Shown: one piece after another, positions 8,791 through 19,003 of the stretch | How positions within the stretch are numbered: the stretch's first letter is position 1 | Layout: every line of letters begins with the position of its first letter | Assembly: GCA_008017315.1 (NCBI GenBank) | Contig: SSHE01000006.1 | Span: 1 to 49,264 of the forward strand | DNA from: Acinetobacter sp. | GTDB taxonomy: Bacteria; Pseudomonadota; Gammaproteobacteria; Pseudomonadales; Moraxellaceae | Direction: 5' to 3' | Length of the DNA: 49,264 nucleotides | Translations under genes and position numbers: made by a program | Notes under the pieces: model-generated | What the model was told of the DNA's origin: nothing | The model's input: the letters and a program-made list of their open reading frames with translations, nothing else | Databases searched by the model: none

Positions 8791-9308
8791 TAGCCCTGCT
8801 CCTTCTCATCTTCGCCCAAACCACGTTTACCCAAGTGATAGGCAGAAACTAATGCACCTAGCAATAGCATGGCAGCAACTTCAACGATTAATAGATATTT
8901 GGTAAATAAGCTCGTACCAACAGCTTTTGCCCCAATCACTTGCTGTCCCATCACCGCTTCATGCTGTGTTTGGCTCAGTGTCCACACCAACACCACAGCC
9001 AAAATGAAACTCAGTGCCGCAGGCCATGCCCATGTTTCTGAGGTGAGCCATGATTTTTCCTGTAAAACAGTATGTGAACCCAAATTGAGCATCATCACCA
9101 CGAACACGAACAACACCATGATTGCCCCTGCATAAACGATGATTTCCAATGCTCCTGCAAATGGTGCACCAACGATAAAGAAGATTCCTGCCACGGCAAG
9201 CAATGACACAATCAGGCTTAATAACGCATGTACAGGATTCGAGTTGGTAATCACTCGAATCGTAGAAATAATGGCGACCAGAGCCATTAAGTAAAATGGC
9301 CACATCAT
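8790..9308 (-). CDS. nuoJ: NADH-quinone oxidoreductase subunit J
   Basis: This 172-aa protein has five predicted transmembrane helices and is homologous to mitochondrial ND6. It shows the conserved [21 protein letters not shown] and [18 protein letters not shown] stretches; the second includes the pi-bulge helix implicated in coupling. The start overlaps the nuoI stop by 4 bases (ATGA), and the end touches nuoK. The C-terminal tail is short and charged. Confidence 0.97.
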   Translation of the reverse strand: MMWPFYLMALVAIISTIRVITNSNPVHALLSLIVSLLAVAGIFFIVGAPFAGALEIIVYAGAIMVLFVFVVMMLNLGSHTVLQEKSWLTSETWAWPAALSFILAVVLVWTLSQTQHEAVMGQQVIGAKAVGTSLFTKYLLIVEVAAMLLLGALVSAYHLGKRGLGEDEKEQG

Positions 9309-9868
9309 GGTAATAAACTCCGTGTATCAATCGGTGCAGACTCTTTTTGTGCCTGACCTTTGTCTTTACCTGTCACCGCCATACCTGTTACACGGTAGAA
9401 ATTATAATCAGGATATTTACCTACGCCTGAAATGAGCAGGTTTTCTTTCTCATACACCAAATCCTGACGTACATATTCACCGAGTTCAAAGTCTGGAGTC
9501 ATCTGAATGGCTGTGGTTGGACAGGCCTCTTCACACATACCGCAAAAGATACAGCGTGAAAAATTAATACGGAAAAACTCAGGATACCAACGCCCATCTT
9601 CTTTTTCGGCTTTTTGTAGTGAAATACAACCGACAGGACATGCGACCGCACAGAGGTTACAGGCGACGCAGCGTTCTTCACCATCAGGGTCACGTGTCAG
9701 AACAATCCGCCCACGAAACCGTGGTGGTACAATATCTTCACCCTTAACCTCAGGATACATAATGGTGTCACGAGGACGTGTGGCATGGCTAAACACCATA
9801 AACAGCGAACGTACAATCGTGCCTGCACCAATTACAACTTTCCCTAAGGAAGCTAACATTTTCATCAT
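9305..9868 (-). CDS. nuoI: NADH-quinone oxidoreductase subunit I (two 4Fe-4S clusters)
   Basis: This 187-aa ferredoxin-like subunit carries clusters N6a and N6b between the peripheral arm and the quinone site. Two complete CxxCxxCxxxCP motifs are visible, [12 protein letters not shown] (about residues 67-78) and [12 protein letters not shown] (about 106-117). A hydrophobic N-terminal stretch probably lies on the membrane. The first of two tandem ATGs is preferred because AGGAGG is 9 bases upstream. It follows nuoH by 18 bases and overlaps nuoJ by 4. Confidence 0.97.
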   Translation of the reverse strand: MMKMLASLGKVVIGAGTIVRSLFMVFSHATRPRDTIMYPEVKGEDIVPPRFRGRIVLTRDPDGEERCVACNLCAVACPVGCISLQKAEKEDGRWYPEFFRINFSRCIFCGMCEEACPTTAIQMTPDFELGEYVRQDLVYEKENLLISGVGKYPDYNFYRVTGMAVTGKDKGQAQKESAPIDTRSLLP

Positions 9869-9886
9869 TTTATTTCGCCTCCTGAA

Positions 9887-10891
9887 TTACCATAAAATCA
9901 CTGCACCAGTCACCAACAGATTGACCAGTGATAATGGTAAACAGATTTTCCAGCCAAAATTCATCACTTGGTCATAACGAGGGCGAATCAACGAACCACG
10001 TGCCAAGATAAACATCATCATAAAGAATAATGTTTTAATCACGAACCAAAAAATTGGCGGAACAAACGGAATTTCAAGGTTAAATGGTGCAAGCCAGCCA
10101 CCAAAAAATAGCGTTGTCATCAATGCCGAAATTAGAATGATATTGACGTATTCAGCGACGAAGAACATCCCCCATTTCATACCACCATATTCAACATGAT
10201 AACCTTCCGCCAGTTCTTGCTCGGCTTCTGGTTGGTCAAATGGGTGACGGTGAGTAACGGCAACACCTGCAACCACAAAAATCAAAAAGCCTAAAAATTG
10301 CGGTACGATAAACCAAACTTCACGTTGTGCTTCGACAATTTCACGCAAGTTAAATGAGCCAGCAATCGCCACTACGCCCATCAAGGAAATGCCTAAGAAC
10401 ACTTCATAAGAAATAGTTTGAGCAGCCGAACGTAAGCCACCCAGCAAGGCGTATTTGTTATTGGATGACCAACCACCAAACAGCACCGCATAGACTGCAA
10501 TCCCTGCCATTGCCATAAAGAATAATAGCCCGATACTCATATCGGCTACGCCCAATGATGGACTGACTGGAATCACCAAAAAGGATAAAACAGCCGTTGC
10601 CATCGCCACTGCAGGGGCTAAACGGAACGTGAGTTTATCCACGAATTTTGGTGTCCAGTCTTCTTTAAACATGATTTTTAGCATGTCGGCAACAATCTGG
10701 AAAATACCAAAAGGTCCTACACGGTTTGGACCATAGCGGTCTTGCCATAAACCCAGTAAACGACGTTCAATAAACGACATAAATGCAGCAACCAGCACCA
10801 CCACCAAAAGGATGGCGATGGCTTGTACCACTAAAAATGCAGTTTCATACCCTGCAACCCATGTCGGTAGAATGCGTAAAGATTCATTCAT
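9887..10891 (-). CDS. nuoH: NADH-quinone oxidoreductase subunit H
   Basis: This 334-aa protein has eight transmembrane helices and is the ND1 homologue that forms the quinone entry channel with NuoB and NuoD. Key segments are [20 protein letters not shown] near residue 45-65, the acidic matrix loop [20 protein letters not shown] (E-channel glutamates), and [13 protein letters not shown] near the end. Four-base-scale spacing to nuoG shows tight co-translation. Confidence 0.97.
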   Translation of the reverse strand: MNESLRILPTWVAGYETAFLVVQAIAILLVVVLVAAFMSFIERRLLGLWQDRYGPNRVGPFGIFQIVADMLKIMFKEDWTPKFVDKLTFRLAPAVAMATAVLSFLVIPVSPSLGVADMSIGLLFFMAMAGIAVYAVLFGGWSSNNKYALLGGLRSAAQTISYEVFLGISLMGVVAIAGSFNLREIVEAQREVWFIVPQFLGFLIFVVAGVAVTHRHPFDQPEAEQELAEGYHVEYGGMKWGMFFVAEYVNIILISALMTTLFFGGWLAPFNLEIPFVPPIFWFVIKTLFFMMMFILARGSLIRPRYDQVMNFGWKICLPLSLVNLLVTGAVILW

Positions 10892-10894
10892 GAT

Positions 10895-13594
10895 TTACAC
10901 TCCTACCGCTTGGGCTTCAACCGAAATTGCCACAGGTTCAGCCAGTGATACCGTTGGGGCTAATCCGACTGGATAACCAATATAACCTGCTGGTAAATAT
11001 TCAATCACTTGTACAGGTAGATTGACCATGCTATCGCCTGCTTGGATGGTGATGCGTTGTCCATCTTTTAGATTTAAACGTACTGCATCTTGTTCCCCAA
11101 CTGCAAATGCTGCTTCGGGAATCCGTGACTGCATGGCAGGGGTTTTAACGGTAAATTCACCTGACGCAAAAATATGGTGCATCGGTACAAGATGGAACAC
11201 GTCAGGATTTTCGGCCACTGGATTTGGGGCAACAAAACTACGACTTGGGCGTTTACTTAAACGATCAAATAAACGCACACCCGAATCCCCACCTTTGAGA
11301 TGTCCGCCAACTTTATCCTGAAACTTATTCCATGATTGTGGCGAGTTCCAGCCTGCCGACCATGCAAATGGTACCAGTGCCGATGGGGTTTGTGTGCCGA
11401 CATAACCTTCCATTGAGAATGTTAATGCCGAATCGACATCTGTCGGTTGTTTTGGTTCATGAATCGAGATGGGTGCACGCATTGCCGTACGACCTGAATA
11501 GCGTCTTGGTTCACGAGCAATTTTTAAGCCGTGTACACGATAACCTGCATCAGGAGCAACATCGACAATGTCTTGGAGTTGCGGTACATGACGCACCACT
11601 TCATCAATCACATCATCCAATACCGTCCAAGCAATGGCTTGACCTTTTACACCTGTTGCAATCGCATGTAACCAACGCCAAGATTCTTTAATCACATACT
11701 CAGGTTTGTAGTAACTTGGGTCATACACTTGATAGGAGCGTTGTGCACGTCCCTCTTGACTGACCACCGTACCATCACCCTCGGCAAAACTTGCCGCTGA
11801 CAATACATAATCCGCCGCTTGCACCGTTGCGGTTTCGGAATGGTCAAGCACAATCACAGTTTGGGCTTTATTTAGTGCAGCATTGGCTTGTGCATGAGGT
11901 AATCTACGGAAAATATCATTTTCCATGATGAGCACTGTGTCGTAATCCTGTGCAAAGGCTTGTTCTAGGCTTAATCCACCAAACAACGCCAAGCCCATAG
12001 AATTGACTTCGGGTACAGTTAAAGTTAAACCTGCATGTTCACCCAATGCCTGTGTCACAGCCGCAGCCGCTTGCATAATCGCTGGGTCTTGCAAACTTGT
12101 GCCTGCAATGACGAGCGGTTTTTTCGCAGCTTTCAGCGTATTTGCCATGGTTTCAGCAAAGGCTTTTGCGTCATCGGCTAAACCTGTCATGCTGTCACCT
12201 TTGAGTGCAGCCGCCACCGCAAAACCTAAACGGGCAATATCATTTGGTGAAGCGACAACTTCGGCTTCAGCCACATCAGACAAGCGGGTTTGGGTTGCTG
12301 CCAAAATATAAATCGGTGATTTGGCATGTTGGGCGATACGCTGTACAGGTTCGGCTAACCAGTCCTGTGTGCGTTTATCTGCCGCCATTTGTTTGGCTTT
12401 ATTTTTTGCAGCCTGACGTACAGATAATGCCATACGAGGGGCAGTTTGGGTTAAATCTTCACCTAAAATCAGCACCGCATCATAGCTTTCGATTTCACGC
12501 ATACTTGGGTTATAAATCCCATCCATCTGCATAATATCGGCAGCCAATTCTACTAGCGATTGCTCTTTTTGATTGATACCTGTGGAATAATGCTCTTTAC
12601 CGACCAATTCACGCAGGGCAAAATTCGATTCCAGACTGGCACGAGGCGAACCAATTCCCAAGACTTTTTTACCTTGAATTTGGCGAATCACTTGATCAAG
12701 TGCATCATCAGTGCTTAACGTGATGATGTTAGCATTTTGACGTAACTGTGGTTGGCGTGGACGGTCAGCACGATTGACATAACCTGTTCCAAAACGCCCT
12801 TTATCACACAGGAAATATTGGTTTACATCACCATTAAAACGGTTTTCCACTCGGCGTAATTCGCCATAGCGTTCCCCCGGTGAAATGTTACAACCGCTTG
12901 AACAGCCTTGGCAAACGCTTGGTGCGTATTGCATATCCCATTTACGGTTATAGCGCTGCGAATGGGTTTTGTCGGTAAATACACCTGTCGGACAAACTTC
13001 GGTTAAATTACCTGAAAATTCGCTTTCCAGTGTGCCTGATTCTGGGCGACCAAAATACACACGAGATGCACTGGCATATACGCCAAAATCCGTACCGCCT
13101 GCATAATCTTTATAGTAACGCACGCAACGATAGCAAGCGATACAACGGTTCATTTCATGGGCGATAAACGAACCTAACTCTTGGTTATGATGGGTGCGTT
13201 TGGTAAAGCGATAACGGCGGCGGTCGTGCTGCGTCATCACAGTCATATCTTGCAAATGACAATGACCACCTTCTTCACAGACTGGGCAGTCGTGTGGGTG
13301 ATTGGTCATTAATAATTCGACGATAGACGCACGGAAATCGACCGCTTCTTTATCCTCAATCGAGATATAGGTATTGTCGGCAGCTGGGGTCATACAGGAC
13401 ATCACCAAACGCCCACGAGTATCCTCTGGATTGGCGTATTGCGTTACCGCACATTGGCGACATGAACCCACTGAACCTAAAGACGGATGCCAACAAAAAT
13501 AAGGAATATCAATCCCTAGAGATAAACAGGCTTGTAGCAGATTTTCCGAGCCATTGACCTCATAAGATTTTCCATCAACATGAATTGTAGCCAT
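10895..13594 (-). CDS. nuoG: NADH-quinone oxidoreductase subunit G
   Basis: This 899-aa peripheral-arm subunit starts with a 2Fe-2S ferredoxin domain (CFWHPSLGSVGSCRQC). Next comes the HxxxCxxCx5C ligand set (HDCPVCEEGGHC), then a 4Fe-4S site (CIACYRC) and a molybdopterin-oxidoreductase-like domain. CQGCSSGC plus a later FLCDKG supply the extra N7 4Fe-4S cluster, present in E. coli and Thermus but missing in many complex I enzymes. The molybdopterin domain is a structural relic with no metal cofactor expected. It overlaps nuoF by 1 base. Length is close to E. coli NuoG (908 aa). Confidence 0.96.
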   Translation of the reverse strand: MATIHVDGKSYEVNGSENLLQACLSLGIDIPYFCWHPSLGSVGSCRQCAVTQYANPEDTRGRLVMSCMTPAADNTYISIEDKEAVDFRASIVELLMTNHPHDCPVCEEGGHCHLQDMTVMTQHDRRRYRFTKRTHHNQELGSFIAHEMNRCIACYRCVRYYKDYAGGTDFGVYASASRVYFGRPESGTLESEFSGNLTEVCPTGVFTDKTHSQRYNRKWDMQYAPSVCQGCSSGCNISPGERYGELRRVENRFNGDVNQYFLCDKGRFGTGYVNRADRPRQPQLRQNANIITLSTDDALDQVIRQIQGKKVLGIGSPRASLESNFALRELVGKEHYSTGINQKEQSLVELAADIMQMDGIYNPSMREIESYDAVLILGEDLTQTAPRMALSVRQAAKNKAKQMAADKRTQDWLAEPVQRIAQHAKSPIYILAATQTRLSDVAEAEVVASPNDIARLGFAVAAALKGDSMTGLADDAKAFAETMANTLKAAKKPLVIAGTSLQDPAIMQAAAAVTQALGEHAGLTLTVPEVNSMGLALFGGLSLEQAFAQDYDTVLIMENDIFRRLPHAQANAALNKAQTVIVLDHSETATVQAADYVLSAASFAEGDGTVVSQEGRAQRSYQVYDPSYYKPEYVIKESWRWLHAIATGVKGQAIAWTVLDDVIDEVVRHVPQLQDIVDVAPDAGYRVHGLKIAREPRRYSGRTAMRAPISIHEPKQPTDVDSALTFSMEGYVGTQTPSALVPFAWSAGWNSPQSWNKFQDKVGGHLKGGDSGVRLFDRLSKRPSRSFVAPNPVAENPDVFHLVPMHHIFASGEFTVKTPAMQSRIPEAAFAVGEQDAVRLNLKDGQRITIQAGDSMVNLPVQVIEYLPAGYIGYPVGLAPTVSLAEPVAISVEAQAVGV

Positions 13595-14916
13595 TATGCT
13601 GTCACCTCTGCCATTTCCGTTTTGACCACTTTCGCTTCAAACTCATGACGGAAATATTTTAATGCTCCCATTAATGGTTCCATTGCCCCTGGTGCGTGTG
13701 CACAAAAGGTTTTACCAATCCATAATTTTTTGGTGAGTTCGGTTAAATGTTCAATATCTTCCATTTTGCCCTCACCATTTTCTAGGGCTTTGAGGGCTTT
13801 GACCGCCCACGGTAAACCGTCACGACATGGAGTACAGAAACCGCACGATTCACGAGCGAAAAATTCTTCGAGATTACGCACCGCAGATACCATACACTGG
13901 GTTTCATCAACCACCATCAAAAGACATGTTCCCAAACGTGAACCTGCTTTCATGATGCTTTCACCGTCCATTGGCAAATCAATATGTTGTGCTGCTAGAA
14001 AATCGGTTGATGCTCCACCTGGTAGCCATGCTTTGAGTGTTAAACCATCACGCATACCGCCTGCATGTTCTTCAATCACTTCACGAGCAGTTGTACCAAA
14101 TGGCAATTCCCATAATCCTGGGAATTTCACTTTACCCGAAGCACCGTAGATTTTTGTGCCTGGGTCTTTGGATTTATGAGCGGATAAATTGATATACCAC
14201 TCTGCACCACGCAACAAAATCGCAGGCAAGTTATTAAAGGTTTCCACATTATTGACAATGGTCGGACGACCCCAAGCCCCTGCAACCTGTGGGAATGGTG
14301 GTTTAGTCCGAGGATTGGCACGACGACCCTCAAGCGAGTTAATTAATGCGGTTTCTTCACCACAGATATAACGCCCTGCCCCTGTATGCACATGCAGTTC
14401 AAAATTCCAGTTTGTACCGAGAATATTATCGCCCAAATAACCTTTGGCTTTGGCTTGCTCAATCGCTTCATTGAGCCATGCTGCCGCCTCGATATATTCA
14501 CCACGGATAAAAATATAACCGTGGGTTGCTTCAAGGGTATAAGCTGCAATCAACATGCCTTCAATCAGTTGATGCGGTAATTTTTCATTAAGTAAACGGT
14601 CTTTAAATGTCCCAGGTTCCATCTCATCCGAGTTACAGATTAAATATCTTGCACCACTATTGTCATTCGGTGCCATCAATGACCATTTAATCCCTGCAGG
14701 GAAACCTGCACCGCCACGACCTTTTACTGTTGCTGCTTTAATCAGGTCTAATACTTCGGCAGGAGTATTTTCAATGGCTTTTTTAAAACCTGCATAACCA
14801 TCCAGTTCTTCGTAATCATTAATATCACGCAGATGCTCTTTACGGCTTAAACGCCACGTTAATGGGTGGGTTTCGGGATTGCCATCGCCATAAATTGGTT
14901 TTGGTTCAGTATTCAT
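13594..14916 (-). CDS. nuoF: NADH-quinone oxidoreductase subunit F (NADH/FMN site)
   Basis: This 440-aa subunit oxidises NADH through FMN. It has the glycine-rich NADH/FMN motif [10 protein letters not shown] near residue 68, a second flavin contact [19 protein letters not shown] near 180, and the 4Fe-4S N3 ligands [10 protein letters not shown] with a later Cys (TFCAHAPGA). The start overlaps nuoE by 4 bases. Length and motif order match E. coli NuoF (445 aa). Confidence 0.97.
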   Translation of the reverse strand: MNTEPKPIYGDGNPETHPLTWRLSRKEHLRDINDYEELDGYAGFKKAIENTPAEVLDLIKAATVKGRGGAGFPAGIKWSLMAPNDNSGARYLICNSDEMEPGTFKDRLLNEKLPHQLIEGMLIAAYTLEATHGYIFIRGEYIEAAAWLNEAIEQAKAKGYLGDNILGTNWNFELHVHTGAGRYICGEETALINSLEGRRANPRTKPPFPQVAGAWGRPTIVNNVETFNNLPAILLRGAEWYINLSAHKSKDPGTKIYGASGKVKFPGLWELPFGTTAREVIEEHAGGMRDGLTLKAWLPGGASTDFLAAQHIDLPMDGESIMKAGSRLGTCLLMVVDETQCMVSAVRNLEEFFARESCGFCTPCRDGLPWAVKALKALENGEGKMEDIEHLTELTKKLWIGKTFCAHAPGAMEPLMGALKYFRHEFEAKVVKTEMAEVTA

Positions 14917-15422
14917 ACATACTTCTCCAATAACTGTTTGACCGAAGATACTTCAACCAAACCGTGGGTATTTTCATCAATCATTAAAGTCGGGCCTTTA
15001 TCGCAGTTGCCTAAACAGCAAATCGGCAATAAGGTAAAACGTCCATCTTGGGTGGTTTGACCGTATTGAATCCCTAGCTCACGTTGGAATGCTTCGGCTA
15101 AAGTTTCCGCCCCCATCAAGAAACAGGCAATCGAATCGCACAGTAAAATCACATGGCGACCGACTGGACGGCGATAAATACGGTTATAAAAGGTTGCCAC
15201 ACCCTCAAGGTCAGCAGCACTCATGCTCAGCATTTGTGCAATGGCGTTGAGCTGTGCATCATCAATCCAACCATTACGGCGTTGTACACATTTTAATGCG
15301 TCCAGTGATGCCGCTCTTGGGTCTGGGTAATGTTCAATGTGGTGTTGAATCTCATGAATTTCATCATGAGTTAAAATCCCTTCCACATTTACCCGAGGTT
15401 TTTTATCAGTCAAAATCATCAT
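14913..15422 (-). CDS. nuoE: NADH-quinone oxidoreductase subunit E (2Fe-2S)
   Basis: This 169-aa thioredoxin-fold subunit of the NADH module holds cluster N1a. The Cx4C pair ([10 protein letters not shown]) and the later Cx3C pair ([11 protein letters not shown]) are all present. An N-terminal helical bundle typical of the family precedes them. It begins 12 bases after nuoCD ends, with tandem ATG codons and a weak Shine-Dalgarno, and overlaps nuoF by 4 bases. Confidence 0.96.
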   Translation of the reverse strand: MMILTDKKPRVNVEGILTHDEIHEIQHHIEHYPDPRAASLDALKCVQRRNGWIDDAQLNAIAQMLSMSAADLEGVATFYNRIYRRPVGRHVILLCDSIACFLMGAETLAEAFQRELGIQYGQTTQDGRFTLLPICCLGNCDKGPTLMIDENTHGLVEVSSVKQLLEKYV

Positions 15423-15434
15423 AATATCTTAGCC

Positions 15435-17219
15435 CTAGCGATCCACATCTGCCATTACCACGTCAATGGTCGCCAAATAAATGATTAAGTCTGAAACCAG
15501 ACTACCGTTAATCACCGATGGCATTTGCTGTAAGTGGGTAAAAGTCGGCGTACGAATACGTGTACGATAACTCATGGTCGATTTATCCGAAGTCAGATAA
15601 TAGGTACTCGCCCCTTTCACCACCTCTGCCATAAAGGATGACTCACCTGCTGGCATCACAGGTCCCCACGATACACTCAAGAAGTGGGTAATCAGGGTTT
15701 CAATATCCTGTAAAGTCTTATCTTTTGGCGGTGGTACAGCCAGTGGATGGTCAGCTTTATATGCACCTGATGGCATATTGTCCAGACATTGCTTGATAAT
15801 CTTCAAGGATTCACGAATTTCATGGAAATGCACCATCACACGAGCAAAGGCATCTCCCTCATACTCGACAGGCACTTCAAAATCATAATTTTCATAACCA
15901 CTATATGGACGATATTTACGCACATCAAAATCAATACCCGTTGCACGCAAACCTGTACCCGTCACCCCCCAAGCCAATGCGGATTTGGCATCGTATTGTG
16001 CAACATTCTTGGTACGACCTTGGAAAACAGAGTTTTTCAGTGCGGCTTTATGATATTCATCCAGACGTTTTGGCATCCAATCCAATAACTCTTTGACCAG
16101 TTTTTGCCAACCATTAGGTAAGTCATGAGCCGTACCACCAATCCTAAACCATGCTGGATGCATCCGATAACCTGTAATCGCTTCCACAATATCATAGACT
16201 TTTTGGCGGTCAGCAAACATATAAAATACAGGGGTCATACCGCCCGTATCCTGAATTGCTGTACCAATAAACAGCAAGTGATTATTGATCCGAAATAATT
16301 CAGACAACATGACACGAATACATTGTGCTCGATCTGGAACGGTAATCCCTGCCAGTTGCTCAACTGCCATCACATACGGCATATTTTGTGCACAACCACC
16401 AAGATAATCCACACGGTCAGTATAAGGAATAAACGAATGCCATGTCTGACGTTCCGCCATTTTCTCTACACCACGATGGTGATAGCCAATATCAGGCACA
16501 CAGTCTAAAACTTCTTCACCATCCAATTGCAACACCACACGGAATGCACCATGAGCTGATGGATGGTTTGGACCGATATTGAGGAACATATAGTCTTCAT
16601 CAGCAGTACCACGTTTTAAGCCCCAATCTTCAGGCACAAAACGTAAATGCTCTTGTTCAAAATCTTGTTTGGCTTGGTCTTGCATATAAGGGGTATATTC
16701 TGTCGCACGGGCAGAATACTCCTTACGCAAAGGATGACCTTCCCAATAGGTTGGTAGCAAAATACGACGCAGCATTGGATGCCCATCAAATTTGATACCA
16801 AACATATCGTAGGCTTCACGTTCGTACCAATTGGCGTTTGGCCAAATGTTACTGGCAGTCGGAATGTTTAAATCGCTATCACTTAATGCGACTTTAACCC
16901 GAATATCACTATTGCGTTCCAGTGAAAGCAAATGATAGAACACGGTAAAATCTGATGCTGGCAAGCCGTCACGGTGTTGTCGCAAACGCTCATCCGTTGC
17001 AGATAAGTCAAACAACATCACATAAGGACGTGACACCTTGCGTAAAAACATTAACACTTCTTGAACGCTTGCACGCTCAACCCAGATGGTTGGAAAGTTA
17101 TCAAACGTTGCTTGCACATAGAAGTTATCACCAAATTTGGATTTTAACTCGGCTATGATGGCAAACGCTGGACGTGTATCCACTTCCGTTTCTGGCATCG
17201 TCATTTCAGTTTCAGCCAT
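15435..17219 (-). CDS. nuoC: Fused NADH-quinone oxidoreductase subunit C/D
   Basis: This 594-aa fusion has a NuoC (30-kDa) domain in residues 1 to about 185 (with [19 protein letters not shown] and [19 protein letters not shown]) joined to a NuoD (49-kDa) domain ([13 protein letters not shown]... to [12 protein letters not shown]). NuoD supplies the quinone headgroup site, including the His in the HPSAHG loop. The fusion is normal in gammaproteobacteria such as E. coli, so nuoCD is the usual symbol. A 132-base gap containing a dispersed palindrome separates it from nuoB, whereas every other nuo junction is 18 bases or less. Confidence 0.97.
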   Translation of the reverse strand: MAETEMTMPETEVDTRPAFAIIAELKSKFGDNFYVQATFDNFPTIWVERASVQEVLMFLRKVSRPYVMLFDLSATDERLRQHRDGLPASDFTVFYHLLSLERNSDIRVKVALSDSDLNIPTASNIWPNANWYEREAYDMFGIKFDGHPMLRRILLPTYWEGHPLRKEYSARATEYTPYMQDQAKQDFEQEHLRFVPEDWGLKRGTADEDYMFLNIGPNHPSAHGAFRVVLQLDGEEVLDCVPDIGYHHRGVEKMAERQTWHSFIPYTDRVDYLGGCAQNMPYVMAVEQLAGITVPDRAQCIRVMLSELFRINNHLLFIGTAIQDTGGMTPVFYMFADRQKVYDIVEAITGYRMHPAWFRIGGTAHDLPNGWQKLVKELLDWMPKRLDEYHKAALKNSVFQGRTKNVAQYDAKSALAWGVTGTGLRATGIDFDVRKYRPYSGYENYDFEVPVEYEGDAFARVMVHFHEIRESLKIIKQCLDNMPSGAYKADHPLAVPPPKDKTLQDIETLITHFLSVSWGPVMPAGESSFMAEVVKGASTYYLTSDKSTMSYRTRIRTPTFTHLQQMPSVINGSLVSDLIIYLATIDVVMADVDR

Positions 17220-17301
17220 TGGCTTGGCTTCCTATTTTTAAAAAAATTCGGTTCGCTAAACTGGTTGTATCATATTGGGATAAATGTCGTTTTAGTTTTA
17301 A

Positions 17302-17324
17302 GGCGAACGCAGTTCGCCCCTACA
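17302..17324. repeat. Dispersed REP-like palindrome inside the nuo operon
   Basis: GGCGAACGCAGTTCGCC is a perfect palindrome of 7-base arms around GCA, followed by CCTACA. It lies in the nuoB-nuoCD gap. From memory, this GGGGCGAA...TTCGCC unit is scattered through intergenic DNA of Acinetobacter and other bacteria. Only one copy is seen in this window. Confidence 0.55.
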
Positions 17325-17351
17325 TCAATCCCACAACAACAATCAGCCCTA

Positions 17352-18029
17352 TTACTTAATCTCGTCCATAGAACGCAAATTGGTCACGGCAATACGCTCG
17401 GCATTTTTGCGGTCACGTTCAGGCATCATTTTTGGCTTATAAATTGGCTGTAAATCCTCACCAATAAATGCCGACAACGGACGACGCTCCAACTGGATTT
17501 GGTCTTGCAATAGCATCAATGCTTGAATCAAAGCTTCGGGGCGTGGCGGGCAACCTGGGATATACACATCCACAGGAATAATTTTATCAACGCCCTGCAC
17601 CACAGAATAAATATCATACATACCACCCGAATTGGCACATGCCCCCATGGAAATCACCCACTTAGGCTCAAGCATCTGCTCGTATAGTCGTTGAATCACG
17701 GGTGCCATTTTGACAAAACACGTCCCTGCCACAATCATCAAATCCGCCTGACGTGGCGACGCACGAATCACTTCCGCACCAAAACGAGACAAATCATGCA
17801 CACCTGTTAAAGTTGTAGCATATTCCACATAGCAACATGATGTACCAAAGTTAAATGGCCAAACGGAGTTTTTACGCCCCCAGTTTACTGCGGTATGTAA
17901 TACATCTTCCAAACGTGTCATGAACACGTTTTTGTTCACTTCCTCTTCAAGAGGATCATTAACCACTTGACGCTCTTGAAGAGGATATTGTTCCGCATCA
18001 GGATTGGCACGAGTAAGGGTATATTTCAT
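17352..18029 (-). CDS. nuoB: NADH-quinone oxidoreductase subunit B (4Fe-4S N2)
   Basis: This 225-aa subunit carries the terminal cluster N2 that reduces quinone. The ligand segments are present: [10 protein letters not shown] (tandem Cys), GTCFVKMAP and [11 protein letters not shown], with the GACANSGG loop between. It follows nuoA by 17 bases. A longer than usual gap with a palindromic repeat follows before nuoCD. The C-terminal tail is rich in basic residues. Length agrees with E. coli NuoB (220 aa). Confidence 0.97.
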   Translation of the reverse strand: MKYTLTRANPDAEQYPLQERQVVNDPLEEEVNKNVFMTRLEDVLHTAVNWGRKNSVWPFNFGTSCCYVEYATTLTGVHDLSRFGAEVIRASPRQADLMIVAGTCFVKMAPVIQRLYEQMLEPKWVISMGACANSGGMYDIYSVVQGVDKIIPVDVYIPGCPPRPEALIQALMLLQDQIQLERRPLSAFIGEDLQPIYKPKMMPERDRKNAERIAVTNLRSMDEIK

Positions 18030-18046
18030 CTCGTATTTCTTCCTTA

Positions 18047-18589
18047 TTAAGATTGAGAGCTTGGGAATTGGGGCTGCGATGTTTTGATTGCCGATTGTGC
18101 AGGAATTTTACCCGTAGGGTCTTGCACCAACTCTTCAATGGAGTTAAATCGTGTAATATCAGCAATATTCATGTTTGGTGAGCCAATTTTTGGCTGAATA
18201 CCTGCTGTTTTACGACGGTCTGATGGCGACCAGTCCAATGCACCCACAGCAATGGCATAAATCAAACCAATCAATAAATCTATAATGAATATGGCTGCCG
18301 TCACAAAACCTAGCCAGCCCGCTTCACGTAACGAAGCTGACCATGCGTAAAGATATAATGCTTCGATATCAAACACGACGAAAAAGATCGCCACAAGGTA
18401 GAATTTAGCTGATAGTCGGATACGTGCACCACCAGCACTCACCACACCTGATTCAAATTGTTCTTGTTTGGCACGCCCCCAGGATTTTCCACCCAGCAGT
18501 AACGGCACAGTAAGCATAAAGGCACACAAAAATGTGACACCTATTACAAAAGCGATAATCGCCCAATCATAGGGAGTAATGGCACTCAT
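18047..18589 (-). CDS. nuoA: NADH-quinone oxidoreductase subunit A
   Basis: This 180-aa protein has three transmembrane helices, is the ND3 homologue and is the first gene of the operon. It has the family segments [39 protein letters not shown] split across helix 2. The mobile loop near FESG contacts the quinone cavity. A C-terminal extension of about 50 residues ([14 protein letters not shown]... to PSSQS) is polar and longer than in the E. coli protein (147 aa). An AGGAG lies about 10 bases before the ATG. The 9-base inverted repeat at 18631-18655 lies in its leader or promoter. Confidence 0.95.
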   Translation of the reverse strand: MSAITPYDWAIIAFVIGVTFLCAFMLTVPLLLGGKSWGRAKQEQFESGVVSAGGARIRLSAKFYLVAIFFVVFDIEALYLYAWSASLREAGWLGFVTAAIFIIDLLIGLIYAIAVGALDWSPSDRRKTAGIQPKIGSPNMNIADITRFNSIEELVQDPTGKIPAQSAIKTSQPQFPSSQS

Positions 18590-18630
18590 GCGGGGATAAC
18601 TCCTGGCAGGCCTATTTCATTGAAGAAGTA

Positions 18631-18655
18631 GGTGTATTTGGCCTCAAAATACACC
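18631..18655. promoter_or_regulatory. Perfect 9-bp inverted repeat upstream of nuoA
   Basis: GGTGTATTT and AAATACACC pair perfectly around a 7-base loop, 41 bases upstream of the nuoA ATG. No T-run follows on either strand, so a terminator is unlikely. It could be an operator for a dimeric regulator or a hairpin in the nuo mRNA leader. No regulator can be named from the sequence. Confidence 0.45.
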
Positions 18656-19003
18656 AAACACAGAATAAAATCTGACTTATTGTACTGATTTTAAGTCTAT
18701 GTTGCTAGATATAAGTCTTATACTTTGGCAGCAATTTATACGTTCATCTATTTAAAATTTTGAGAAAATTTCTCATTTTCATCTACACACCATCTAAACG
18801 ATGCTTGTTTTTTATACGCACATCATCAACAAAGTGCATAAAATCAAACCTCAATAGCAGTACATTTATTTTTATATCAACGCCAACGCACTGTAAAAAT
18901 AGAAAAATGCTCCATATTTGTGCATAGCTCCACACACAAGGTCTATTTTTTTTATTAACCCCTATACAAGGGCGATTTTTGTAAACAGTTTAAGTTGTAG
19001 GAC
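18656..19003. other. A+T-rich intergenic region between nuoA and bfmS
   Basis: This stretch of about 350 bases holds no convincing gene. It must contain the nuo promoter on the minus strand. A TTGCTG-17-TATCTA pair near 18690-18735 is a weak candidate. A short CCCT/AGGG hairpin near 18960 follows bfmS but lacks a U-tract on the minus strand, so bfmS termination is unclear. No tRNA-like fold was seen. Confidence 0.5.

Noticed and set aside
9507-9977. A 156-aa plus-strand ORF opposite nuoI and nuoH
   Set aside because: It lies antisense to two conserved subunits and its sequence has no family features; a shadow ORF.
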